Shown here piece by piece: positions 35,233 through 45,918 of a stretch of 64,000 bases of DNA. The translations under genes were made by a program, and so were the position numbers. Positions within the stretch are counted from its first letter, which is position 1. Each line of letters begins with the position of its first letter. The notes beneath the pieces are model-generated. The model was not told the origin of the DNA. It saw nothing but the letters and a program-made list of their open reading frames with translations, and did not search any database. Source of the DNA: Globodera rostochiensis (lineage: Eukaryota > Nematoda > Chromadorea > Rhabditida > Heteroderidae); contig JAEVLN010000024.1 of NCBI GenBank assembly GCA_018350325.1, positions 145,064 to 209,063 on the forward strand, read 5' to 3'.

Positions 35233-35489
35233 ACAAAAATGACAATAATAATAATTAAAATGTTAAAGTGGTTACTATTATATAGGGGTACCTACTGGTT
35301 TTTCGTCAATATTTGTTTTTGGCCTCAAAAGCAATTTAAAAATCAAAGTTACAAAACGAAAAGGCAAGTAATTAATTGATATTTGAGTCAAATTTTGAAA
35401 AAATTTCAAAAAATCTTGATGTTGATGTCATAGATTAGATAATGGCAGATAATGAATAATGCCATCTTCGTAACCAGCGACCTCGAAAA

Positions 35490-35507
35490 CCCCCCCCCCC
35501 CCCCCCC
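35490..35507. repeat. Poly-C homopolymer (18 nt)
   Basis: Uninterrupted C run in spacer. Confidence 0.9.
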
Positions 35508-35979
35508 GATTACACTTCTTAGAATTGTGTAATACTCACAAAACTTTTGTTTTGTGGGACCACAGTAAAAGTAACAACATATATTACTAGAACCGGAGTA
35601 GCCAGCGCATTAGAACGCGCTCATTAAACGCTCAGTAAGAAATATTTTTTGAAAAATTTGACTTTTTATGGGATACCCAAATTTGAAAGAGAAAACTCTC
35701 TAATTTACCAAATGACATGTGCTAATGGATTTTTCATAGTTCCAGCGAAAGCAGCATCGTTTGCCAAGCAATTTGCCAAGTGCAATTTTCATTTTGAATT
35801 ATTTGTTGACATTTTCCATTCTCACGACATTCCGGTTCCCATCATAACGCAATTTGTTACGCAATTTTGTTTCGTTTTGTAAATTTTTTTTTATCTCCAA
35901 AATAATCATGTAAATTTCCTTAATTTAAAAATATGCTTTTAAAAAAACAGTTTTTATATTTGTAAAAAAAAATTCACAT

Positions 35980-36544
35980 ATTTCCTTCTGGTCATTTTCT
36001 TTAATTGTTTGTTTATGGCCCCCTTTTAATAACAGATCTATTGCATTAAAATGAGTCAAATTGCAATCTTTAACATATTGCAACTATCAAATTTGGAAAT
36101 GAATCCAAATGGTCAGTAAGTGAATTTGATTTGTTTTTATTTTGGTAATTTTTTTCTAAAATTTCGGCTACTTTAGCACATTAATTTCATTAAGTTCAAT
36201 TTTGTCATTGTTTCCTTCAAATATTTTCGCAAATTGTTGGCATACGTAGTGTTGCTAAAAATGTAACAAAATTCAAAATATTTTTCTGGTAAATATTAAT
36301 TTTAAAAAATTATTATTAAATAATATTATTCGTTTACAGAAAATGTTGACTAAATTGCGCCATAATTTCCACAATTCACAATTATTCTTGGCAGACAATG
36401 TGCTGTCAATTGTTTGATAATTGCTTTAAATTGGTGCAATTTTTTGCCATAAACATTTGACTGCATCTTATTTAATTTATTTAGTTCGACGGATTTGAAT
36501 AAATTAACAATGTTAGAGCGGAAAACCGATGCCTCTAATTCCAA
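35980..36544 (-). CDS. Unrecognised minus-strand gene fragment
   Basis: An open stretch from about 36544 reads MELEASVFRSNIVNLFKSVE, then KLHQFKAIIKQLTAHCLPRI. After a TTTTAG acceptor near 36255 another exon reads QHYVCQQFAKIFEGNNDKIE and ends VLK-stop at about 36175. A separate block at about 36090-35990 reads VKDCNLTHFNAIDLLLKGGH, which has the rhythm of an ankyrin-type helix-loop-helix unit, but one unit is too little to call. Function unknown. Confidence 0.4.
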
Positions 36545-36699
36545 TTATAATTTTCATCCAAAATTAAGTCCACAAACTTTTCGTCTTTTTGCTCAGTGTC
36601 TGATGATGATAAGTCAAATAGTGTCTATATTTGCTATCAAATTCCTCTGCTTTCGGGCCTAAAACAAACATTCAATACATTTGGATAAGAAACGCCAAC

Positions 36700-38092
36700 G
36701 GAAACATGATCCCCCGATGTACCAATGGTAAATATGTTTTATATCACCATCAAAGTTGACCCCTTTTGATCAAAATTTCTAAAAACAATATTTTTTGTTC
36801 TAAAATTGTATGAAAATATGTATTTGAGGCACAAATTACGAATTCGTCCATAGAAAATAAAAATTGAAAAGTTAAAAGCGATTTTTGAATTGGTTTAAAT
36901 TTTTGAAAACTAGGAAAACCGGCCGCCATAGTCGAGTGTGCGGTACTTTCGCTGCGCATACTCCGTGCATCAAATAACATAATTTCAGCCAATTTTAACA
37001 TAAAAATATTTTCTACAAATTTTACACCAAAAGCGTGCCCTATGGTTTTGTCAAATTTAAGATGCTAAAACTTTTTTCATAATTGCTTCCGCGCAAATTT
37101 TTTTTCAGATTCTTGAAAATATTTACCAAATTTTAAGTTGCATGAAGAACAACTATATGGCCGGAGAAAAAGAAGTAATAACAGAACAAATATTTTAAAC
37201 ATTTAATGAAGATGCTAAAATTAAATTATTTGGGTTAATAAATTGCTAAAAATGAAAAAAAAATGCAAAATGTTTTTTCCTTAAACAATAAATAATCGAT
37301 AGGGTGTCAATAAACTAACAATCGTCATATTAACAAAAGAAATAATTATGTGACGCAGGCATTATGCGCATATAATAAATATTACAGAGCGCATATTTTA
37401 CAAAATAAATGTCTAATATTAAATTTGACCGGTTTCGGAGGCATTCCCGCGAGGGGGGCTGCAGCCCCACCCCGAATCAGAAAAAATTTAAGTTTCAAGG
37501 GTTGTGCAGATTTTTGAATTTCCAAATGCAATTTCTGTGAATTCTGTTATTGGGATGGGGGGGGGGGGGGGGTCGGAGGTGCCAAAAGGCACGACTCAAT
37601 TATTAAGATAGCAACACTTTAAAAAATGGTCTATTTTGAAGCTTTTTTTAAGAAATGGGGGAGGGGTCCGGCGGCGCGATGGCGACGCGGGGAAAATTTT
37701 GAATATTTTAACGAATTGTTAGAAAATAGCCATTTCTCTGAATATTTCCAAATTTTTATCAATCAGGAAAACACACAAAAATCAGTAAACCCTGATAAAT
37801 AAGGTTAGATGATCACCTGAGTAGGAAAGAAGTGACAGCAATTTCATTGGGTCCCCCCCCCATAAATAATGTCGTTTATTGTCCTTTCATGAGGCGCTCC
37901 TTTATTGACCTCATCGTCTCAGACGTATTAATCACAATCGGTAGGGAAAAGGCCCGACGTAAATATGTGAAGGAAGAATTTTATTTTTTCAAAAAATTGA
38001 GATGAATTTATTAATAATTTTCTTGTTGGCACACAAAACCCGTTGAAAACAAATGATTTTTTGGTTATTTTTTTCGTCATTTTGCTAAATTT
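36700..38092. other. Non-coding, with G-rich dispersed repeat copies
   Basis: No gene seen. Positions 37430-37720 hold a poly-G run (37559-37574), ggtcggaggtgccaaaaggc and gggtccggcggcgcgatggc, each followed by gaaaattttgaa-type sequence; these are two copies of the GGCGCC dispersed family. Confidence 0.5.
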
Positions 38093-38249
38093 GTGTCCAT
38101 ATTTAACATTATATACATTTTTTTTGTTGTAATTTTTGGTTCATTTTTGCAAATGTATCCATTTGGTATTTACTTATTACCATTAATTAAAACAAAATAT
38201 GATCATTGTATGGCTTGTACAACAACACGTCAATGCTACAACATCATAA

Positions 38250-40138
38250 TTAGGAGAAATCTTTTGAAACGAATACTTTTTGAATTCTCATTTCAAAAAA
38301 CAAATGTGCAATAATACGTCTTTTTTTGCCTGCTAAGGCACATCGGCGTTGTGCACAATGTTTTTCCACTAATTTTGCTTTGTCAGGCAAATCTTTGCAC
38401 GGGTCGTCGCCACTTTTTCGCGACTCCTCCATCAGCAAATCGATCTGTGATTTTTTTGGTTATTTTTATTTGTATTTTTATTATAATAATATTGACACTT
38501 TTTATTTGAAAAACTTATTTGTTTTAGTTTTATATACATATAATATAATTGGCAAATAAAAATATTCAATAAAAAAAAGCGCCTAGAACAAATAAATATT
38601 ACCGAAAAATTGTGTAAAGGTTGTTCTCCCTGCTTTGAGACCACTTTGTACTTGCCCTTGATTTTGTTTAGGCCCGTCGGTGGAGCATTCGTTTCACCGC
38701 CGTGTCGTAGCAAACGTTGGCGGACATTCTTCGCTGAAAAATTGGATAACAAATTGAATAAAAGAAAAAAAAATTATTTAAATTATATCTTTTTATAATT
38801 AAAGTAAGCTTAAAATTCTCAAAAATCACTGCCCATACTTTCCATGGTATTTGTTGTGTCGTTGACACCCTTGGCCAGTTTCAAGGCTCGAGTAATAGCC
38901 CAGCTCTGGCGGATTCATCTCCCTTTTCCGCTCATCCGGATAGCCGAACACTTAGGATTCTGCGAAAAAAAATTGAATTTGAAATTTTTTAAATTGAAAA
39001 ACAATTTTGAAAATGCATTAGTCCGCTTATCGAAAAATGATCAGAATATTTTCTAAAGAGATCAACCGATCAATAAATGGGCAAAACATTTTTAAAATAA
39101 CAATCCAACATCTTGTCACCAACCGGTTATGCATGTCAACGTCCTCGTCACCCCAGCCCCAAAACAAATTGAGTAGCCATTGACACGTTTGTATTGCTCT
39201 GGGTAAACCGGACACTTCGCCAAATTGTTGTCAGGAAGGGGTCTGGATTAAAAATAGTTAGACTTTTTTTGTTTAACTTAAATTGTTCTTTAATAATTTG
39301 ATATAGTTTTAAATTAAATTAAAATTACGCGTATTTGTTCTCGTCGAAACGACGGAAATAATGCGTTGGATGGGTTTTGAAGCAGCGGTAACAAGTTGTG
39401 GTCATGTTCCGGCACCAATCGACGTCATGCAAAATAATGCAGTCCCATTTGTCCAAAATTCGTATTTCGACAAAACCAGCTAAAATTCTTATCATTTAAA
39501 AAAATAAATGGAATAAATAGAACAATTAAATTTTATTAAGTTTAATAATAATTCATTTCAAAAATAAATTTATTAAAAGGATTTGGATTCTTATTTTCAC
39601 GTTTTTAAACAAATTTAAAAATCAACTATACTAACATTCAGAAAACAAAAAAATCAAGTTTTTTTAAAATATTTTCAGTATAACCGTTCATCAGCTTGGC
39701 TTTGTTGAACTTGTCGGCCGGCTTGCCAACAGGAAGTGCTTGTTCCACTACAAATATACGAAATTGGCCTGCTGACGCTGCAAAAATGGGATCAACTTGG
39801 CCAGAAGGCCACGCAAGTGTTCTGGCCGGTTTCTAAAATAAAATTTTAATGAATTAATTTTGAAAATGTTTTCCTTCCCCCTAAAATTACCTGTATGGAA
39901 TCATTATGGCAATTTTCTGTTGTGCAACACATTCACGCGGCTTCCATTCACCACCTTGGCCATTTCGGGATGAAATTTTTCAATTTCTGCTAATTGAGGA
40001 AACGTTTTGCTGGGCACCCATCGACCAATGAGTTTTTGGCGGAATTTCAGGGCATAACGGCAACTTTGTAGCGGCAGAAAATGCTGCTAGACAAATCAAA
40101 AGAGCGGCCAAAAGGGAGGCGAAATGGTAAAGTGACAT
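38250..40138 (-). CDS. Beta-1,4-galactosyltransferase (B4GALT family)
   Basis: Golgi type II or secreted glycosyltransferase adding galactose (or a related sugar) from UDP-sugar. Exon 1 (40138-39891) starts MSLYHFASLLAALLICLAAF, a signal or anchor, followed by CPEIPPKLIGRWVPS and RECVAQQKIAIMIPYR. Exon 2 (39832 to about 39690) has NRPEHLRGLLAKLIPFLQRQ, RIFVVEQA and FNKAKLMN. Exon 3 (39479-39329) has LDKWDCIILHDVD with the metal-binding DVD, then YRCFKTHPTHYFRRFDENKY. Exon 4 (about 39240-39110) carries FGEVSGFT..QY and the family signature NLFWGWGDEDVDMHNRL. Later exons give KREMNPPE, KLAKGVNDTTNTMESMGSDF, GLNKIKGKYKVVSKQGEQPL and a C-terminal cysteine segment ending at TAA 38252-38250. At least four one-base deletions relative to the family frame occur, each surrounded by intact motifs. 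All key motifs are present. Confidence 0.92.
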
Positions 40139-40868
40139 AACTAAAATATATATATTTTTAAATATCTAAATTAAATCATTTAAATATAATTCAATATATT
40201 TTTTTAAAATTTTATTCTTAATTAAAACTATGATATACAAAAACTGCTCAGCTTTTCTCAATTTGTAGGTATAAATACAACAAATTTGTGGTTTTAAACC
40301 AGTTGACCAGTATGAGAATCAAAAAATTTTCAAATTATTTGGGCGCATAAATTTGTAGTAAAAATTTGTTTGCCTAATTTTGCTGGAACCAATTGAGCGA
40401 AATTCGATTTAATTTAAACGAAGGCCAAGCCACAATTAATCAAAATCATCTAAAGGATGTTTCGTTTATACATTGGCTAAATTAGTAATTGCATTGCTTT
40501 CTTTTTTTTGTCTTCGTTAAATAAATTATAAAAAATAATAAATAACCGGCCACCCAAAATGCGAAATTTGACGAACAATTTGTCTGCGTTTTTTTTTTGA
40601 TTCCACTAAAAATTAAATTACAAATGATGAGGTCAAAACCAAAGAATAATTTTTTATTGGTGCTTTATAAGGGGAAAGGATACACACTCACTGCTTTATT
40701 AGTAATATTTAATATTATCATCATCATCATCATCTCATTATCATCAGATTACATCGAGAGAATGTGCTCGATGCGGCGCGCGATTTCAATGAGCGCGGAG
40801 ACGAAGATGATTAATTAATATTAATAGGTATAATAAAAATAAAAATCGTGATTCCGCCACCGCCGCCG
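40139..40868. other. Upstream spacer of the galactosyltransferase gene
   Basis: AT-rich, no gene seen; a short ATC trinucleotide run lies near 40719-40735. Confidence 0.45.
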
Positions 40869-40997
40869 TCATTCTCTAACGTACTGCTTCCAAAAACCCC
40901 CCAAACGGCGGGCGGCCCTTTTCTGGTCGCCAAATTCAGCCTTGCGCAAAAAGTCGGTCAAGGATGTGTTGAGCAAATGTAATGCACCCATTCGCAT
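40869..40997 (-). other. Possible 42-codon ORF
   Basis: GC-rich block on the minus strand starting ATG 40997 and stopping TGA 40871-40869. It encodes MRMGALHLLNTSLTDFLRKA, ending in a dibasic-rich tail (DQKRAARRLGGFWKQYVRE). A stop codon directly precedes the ATG. It could be a small peptide gene or the last exon of a gene whose acceptor I do not see. No signal peptide. Confidence 0.35.
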
Positions 40998-41002
40998 TCA
41001 TT

Positions 41003-41841
41003 CACTCATTCACTCACTATACAATCAAAAATAATATTTATTTATTTGTAAAATTGGAAGAAGTTGGAAGCGCAAACATTTTTATGTATGGAAATGAATG
41101 ACGACGTGTTGTAAAATTGTGGAATTAAACTTTCATAGTAAAAATTTAGCCGAAAACTTTTATGGCCACAAAAAAAACTTGAAATTTTTAAAATTTGTTT
41201 CGATGTTTTGTTCTTTTTTCCAATGGCATTCAAATGGAACATCTAGACAGAGAAGCAAATTATGGTGAGGAAACAAAGTTGGCTAAAATCAAATCGTTTG
41301 ATTTTTTCAATAAAAAGAGAGTTTTATAAAAACTATTAATTAATTATTTCTTTGATATGTATTGTTGAATCCATGTTTTGTCTTATTTGGTCTTTTTGAA
41401 TAATATATTCATCTCCGTTCCCCAGTTTGCCCATCTCCAAAAAGGGCCTCCCCAGTCTCATCGCGCCCAAGACGTGGGATGAAATGCACCTCTAAAGATG
41501 GCATCTTTTAATGATTATATCGAATAATTTTTTGAAGCTGTTTAGGAATGGGAGGGATCGGCGGCCTCCGATAGGCGCTAAATTTGGTACCAATCGAAAG
41601 CTCTATATGTTTAGAAGCTATTATATAGCAGGCACTAAACGATCATGTAAACCTTTAAAAGTTATGGTTTAAAAAAGTGAAAACCTAAGTTTTTGTGGTA
41701 ATTTTCGATTATAACTTTTTTGAAAAGGATTTAATCACCTTGTGATTTGAATACAAAATCTACCCAACAAAAGCTTTGGTTTGGTACCAAATTTATTTAG
41801 TTTGGTTGGTTCCATGAAGAGTTATGGCACTTCAAAGGTCT
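41003..41841. other. Non-coding with dispersed repeat copies
   Basis: Positions 41285-41345 are a copy of the caaatcgtttgattt/aataaaaag repeat seen around 21-22 kb. Positions 41540-41590 (gggagggatcggcggcctcc, gataggcgct) are a GGCGCC-family core. No gene seen. Confidence 0.5.
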
Positions 41842-41911
41842 GGCGCCCAAACGGCAGCGCCCAAACAGCGGCGACCAAACGTCGGCGTCCAAACGTCAGC
41901 GCCCAAACGTC
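41842..41911. repeat. 14-bp tandem repeat, five units
   Basis: Five imperfect units of gcgcccaaacggca / gcgaccaaacgtcg type. GC-rich and out of character with the surrounding sequence; the frames through it are open only through composition. Confidence 0.8.
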
Positions 41912-42006
41912 CCGCTCCCGCCACGATGGTTTTGGCGATTTTTTTGAAAATTTTTAAATTGTCAAGCGGGTACCAATTTATTTCTTGTCGCTCATTGATG
42001 CCATCA

Positions 42007-42147
42007 TTAGTAGTGTTCGACAAATGGCTTCGATCGATAAACGATAGTATTTCGATAAATTATCGTTATCGAAATATCCGGATTTTTCTTCGATCGATAG
42101 TATCGCGATAATTATCGAATTTATCCCTATCGTGCCGCACACTAATC
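42007..42147. repeat. ATCGAT/TATCG palindromic element
   Basis: Dense self-complementary words (cgatcgataaacgatagt, tcgataattatcgaat) between roughly inverted ends (attagtagtgttcgac and gtgccgcacactaat). Probably a small foldback element. Confidence 0.55.
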
Positions 42148-42773
42148 ATTAGGGTGTGTACATTTTGCGTATTAGTTTGTCTTCCGGCAATTCTGATGTT
42201 GTATGTTTGGCCAAAACTCTTCCCGAGGGCGCTTCTCCTAAAAAAATGCTAATTATCGTTTGGGGCGCATTTTTGGTACAAGAAAATTCTTTTTTAGGGA
42301 TGCATTTTAGTTAGAAAAAATTTTTGATTTTTTTAAAAAAAAGGTCCGCCAAAAAAGTTCAAAAAGTGCACCCCAAAATGGATGCTGTCCATTCCCGGCC
42401 TAAAATAAAATTCCTAATCAAATAGTTTTACGTGTATACAAATATAGGATATTATAAATGAATAATTCATCCAACGCATAATTTTTATTGACGTCAAACG
42501 ACCAAGTAAAATAAAAATTGCAATATTATAAATGAATAAATTCATCCAACGCATATCTATTATTGAAGTCAATAAAATTAAAATTATATGTATTATAATA
42601 TAATTTATCTATAGTCAATAGATGTTACGTGAATAGTAAAGGAAAATATAAAATATTAGGCAAATTTAATTTTAAACAAAATGTTTTATAAAATAGAATA
42701 ACGGGGATCCCCGGTTTGGCTTTTCTGCTTCTGTCACTTTAATTGGTGTTAGTTTAAAGATTTTGCCTTTGCA

Positions 42774-43930
42774 ATGTTTCAAATTATTTCCTTCCTTTTA
42801 ATGCTTCAAAATGTAATTGCAATTAAAATTTGGGTTCGGGTAAAGCCGACCACTCTTAATTATGAAGCAAAAATCGTATGCTATAAACCATCAGAAGTCC
42901 GTCGCGTGTTTGGTGCCGCTTCTTTAAACCGGGAGCTGGTAACGATTGGACGTGCCGTAAAGATGGGAAACGAAGGCATGCTGGGCCATTATGTATGGAT
43001 ACGATGCAGAATTTGCGCGAATGTGATCAGAACGATCCAAAGGCATTTATTCAAATAACGGATTCGCTTTCGAGAGTAATGGTAGAGCATATTGCATATA
43101 AAACATATTGAATTATTCAATTAAATTTAAAATAATAAAAATATTTTAAAATATTTCTCTTTAGAAACAATTTGAATATGAGAAATCAGAGCTTTGCGTA
43201 AGAAAGACTCCATTTGTAATCGGATTCAATATCGAACCATCGGCTACCAAAATATTCACGCCCAACCATTTTCCACCAATTGCTCATGAAATTGAGATTG
43301 GTTGCTTTAATTTTGCTGGAAGTTATCAAAATTTTAATTTTTGCAAGTGCTTATAACAAAATTCCAATCGCAGCATTTCGATTCCAATTTATGAAACTGA
43401 ATTAATTTCTGAGTGTCATGGAACATCTATATTGAATGTGTGCGCGCATCTAACTACATAAATCTGAGAATCCCACAACATTGTTTCTCCATTACAACGA
43501 GTTTAATTATGATATTCGCTCCCGAACTATTGAACCTGTTGAAGTCGGAGTAAATGCATCAACTGGACAAAATGAAATCAGCAACTCTGAACCTGTTGAA
43601 GTCGGAGTAAATGCATCAACTGGACAAAACGAAGTCAGCACCTCAAGCGTTCAATCTGGAGATGTTCATGGGATAAGCCCAACTAACAATCATTTACCTT
43701 CTACTGATAGTGAGGAAAAATTCAATTTATCTCCTTGTGCAATTTGTTTTGATAAACCGGTAAATTAGCATATAATGTTAATATAGGTTGTTAAAATTCC
43801 AATTTAGCGCGAAATCACTTTTATCCCTTGTGGCCATCTGGCCTGTTGCCGTCAATGTGCTGACATAATCAAAAACTTTTGTCCAATGTGCCGAGGAAAA
43901 ATTGAAGGAAAACAGCTAACTTACCTTTAA
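42774..43930 (+). CDS. RING-finger protein with signal-like N-terminus
   Basis: Start MFQIISFLLMLQNVIAIKIW gives a hydrophobic, signal-like leader followed by an unrecognised domain. After a frame change (TMQNLRECDQNDPKAFIQIT) an intron (about 43082-43164) leads to KQFEYEKSELCVRKTPFVIG and IFTPNHFPPIAHEIEIGCFN. Further on, a polar linker contains a perfect-style 19-residue tandem duplication (EPVEVGVNASTGQNEISNS, then the same with EVSTS). The C-terminus is a C3HC4 RING: SPCAICFDKP, spliced to REITFIPCGHLACCRQCADI and NFCPMCRGKIEG, ending at TAA 43928-43930. The RING resembles those at the end of IAP-type ubiquitin ligases. If the leader is real the protein enters the secretory pathway, unusual for such a RING. 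Linkage of 5' and 3' halves across 43330-43480 is uncertain, so they could be two genes. Confidence 0.65.
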
Positions 43931-44054
43931 ATCAATATATGATTTGATGAGAAGGGATGATTTGTCTAAGTGGATCTTTAAATTTGACTCGCATACATCA
44001 TTTCTGTTCTATTTCTGTTTTATCCGGTTTCTGTAATTTTTTATTCTGGATTTA

Positions 44055-44345
44055 CGGACAATTGGGGATACCGGACAATTTGGCACCAAATTTGGACAAT
44101 TGGGCATCAGCGGACATTACATCTTAATATTTTATTACAAAGCTTAGTTAAATTGATGGTTTCTTTTAAAAGGGGTAAGTTCATTTTTGACAACTTCTGC
44201 TGATCTTGTTGGACGAAGTCAGCTTTGATTTATTTATCCTCCTGCTGAACTTCCCAATTTCCTTTTTTATATGACAAATGGAAAAGGATTTTTTATTGTT
44301 GCCAATTGTCCGAATTCTTTGGTGGCTAATTGTCCGGGACTAAAT
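44055..44345. repeat. GGACAATT inverted-repeat element
   Basis: Left part repeats ggacaattggggataccgg and tttggacaattgggc; the right part has the complement (ttgccaattgtccgaattc, ggctaattgtccgggact). The ends are inverted around about 200 bp of non-coding DNA, as in a MITE. Confidence 0.5.
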
Positions 44346-44719
44346 TATGCTTCTTTTTTTCTTCAACTTTTTGTGATGAGAACTGGCAAAAGAACTTCTT
44401 CGAACTTTTTTTGTATGGTCGGCATGTTTTTTTGTGAAAAAGTAGATTTAACGCAAAAAAAGAAGTGACGCTTTTCCTTTTTTAAATTTTTTCTTATTGG
44501 CGCTTTTCCGCACCTAAAAAACTGTTGTTTGATTTTTTTTCTTCTTTAATTGATAGGAAATGAAGTCGATGATAATCGATAGGGATCGGATTTCAAGTTT
44601 TTACATATTTTTTTTTGTGAATACTTAAGTAGCTTTGACGAGGAAAAGCCCAAAAATAGCATTCATTTCGAAAAATTAGAATTAGAGAACTTTAAGTCAA
44701 TATAAATCAGGGGTCGCAT

Positions 44720-45130
44720 TGAAAATTTAAAGGCGACGTCGAGAAAATTTTGAATTTTTGATTTGACCCAATTTGTTAAGAGATTTTCAACCAAAATTTA
44801 AAAAAATATGGTACTTTTTGAAGGGGTTTTAAGAATGGGATAGCCACCGGGAAATTTTTTAGAAGATTTTAACAATGTTTAATAAAATTAGACCAAAACG
44901 GAAGAATTTCGCCCAATTTTTCGTTTGTTAGGGGGCCGGATTTAAATTTATAATTAAAAGCTTCGAAGTTTATCAAATATGAAAATCTTCACAAAATTCG
45001 AAAAATAAGGACAAATTAATGACGGATGCCTCAAATAAGGACAAATCTTAAAAATAATGACATTTTTAATTTATAAGATTGGCACCAATCAAATAAGGAC
45101 AAATCTTACGTTTCATATTTAGGCTTTTTC
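44720..45130. repeat. GGC-family copy and AATAAGGACAAAT short repeats
   Basis: Positions 44720-44900 contain aaggcgacgtcgagaaaat and gggatagccaccgggaaatt with the usual gaaaattttgaattt surroundings. Positions 45003-45110 repeat aaataaggacaaatctta. No gene seen. Confidence 0.45.
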
Positions 45131-45411
45131 CAGAAAATTTCTTAAAAAATGCAATAAAAACGAAAATGTGGCAATGGATCCTAAAATGACCTTTTCTCCA
45201 AAAATGCACCCCCTAAAAAGATGATATTTTGCGAAAAAAATTTTATATTTGATATTTTTTATAAAATTTTCAAATATGAAAAATAGGACATTTACAATTA
45301 GTTATGAGAAAACAACTGATAAAGATGACGCTATTTTTAAGGTTTTCGCGCAAAAATTGACTAATTTGGTCAGTTTATGCACCTTTCTTAGTTCCTATTT
45401 TGCCACTTTTG

Positions 45412-45655
45412 TGTGGTTTTTTTTGGTCAATATTTTGGGGGGTTTTTTGGTCAATATTTTGGGGGGTTTTTTTGGTCAAATATTTTGGGGGTTTTTTGGT
45501 CAATATTTTGGGGGGTTTTTTGGTCAAAATTTTGGGGGGTTTTTTGGTCAAATATTTGGGGGGGGGGGGGGTTTTGGTCAAATATTTTGCGGTTTTTTGG
45601 TCAAATATTTTGGGGTTTTTTTTGGTCAATATATTAAGTCAATATTTCACGTTTT
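45412..45655. repeat. ~25-bp G-rich minisatellite
   Basis: About nine imperfect tandem units of ttttttggtcaatattttgg followed by gggg, with a poly-G run inside. Frames on both strands are open and read as low-complexity repeats; this is not a gene. Runs of four to ten G spaced by about 20 nt. Confidence 0.85.
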
Positions 45656-45918
45656 TTAGTCAATTTAAATCCGATCCCTAATAATCGAAAGTACATTAAA
45701 ATAAAAATAAATGTGACTGATTAAAATGGATAAAAAATAGCGTTTAAATTACGTAACAGAATAAAACACTAACTGATCAGCATAAATAATAAATTAAAAT
45801 CCTCGAATCATTTCACTTTTCGTTACGATTGATTTTAGCTCCATTTTCATTGTTTTATAAAAATCATCGATGGTTAGCCAATGATTTGGTGCCGTGCCTT
45901 TGTTTTTGTTTAAATACC

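Noticed and set aside
41824..42111. Plus-strand frame rich in A/P/Q (SGAQTAAPKQRRPN)
   Set aside because: The open part is five copies of a 14-bp tandem repeat followed by spacer.
45249..45681. Long overlapping open frames on both strands reading as FGQYFGGFFGQ- and TKKPPKILTKKPP-like proteins
   Set aside because: They are the translation of a ~25-bp G-rich minisatellite; both strands are open only because of the repeat composition.
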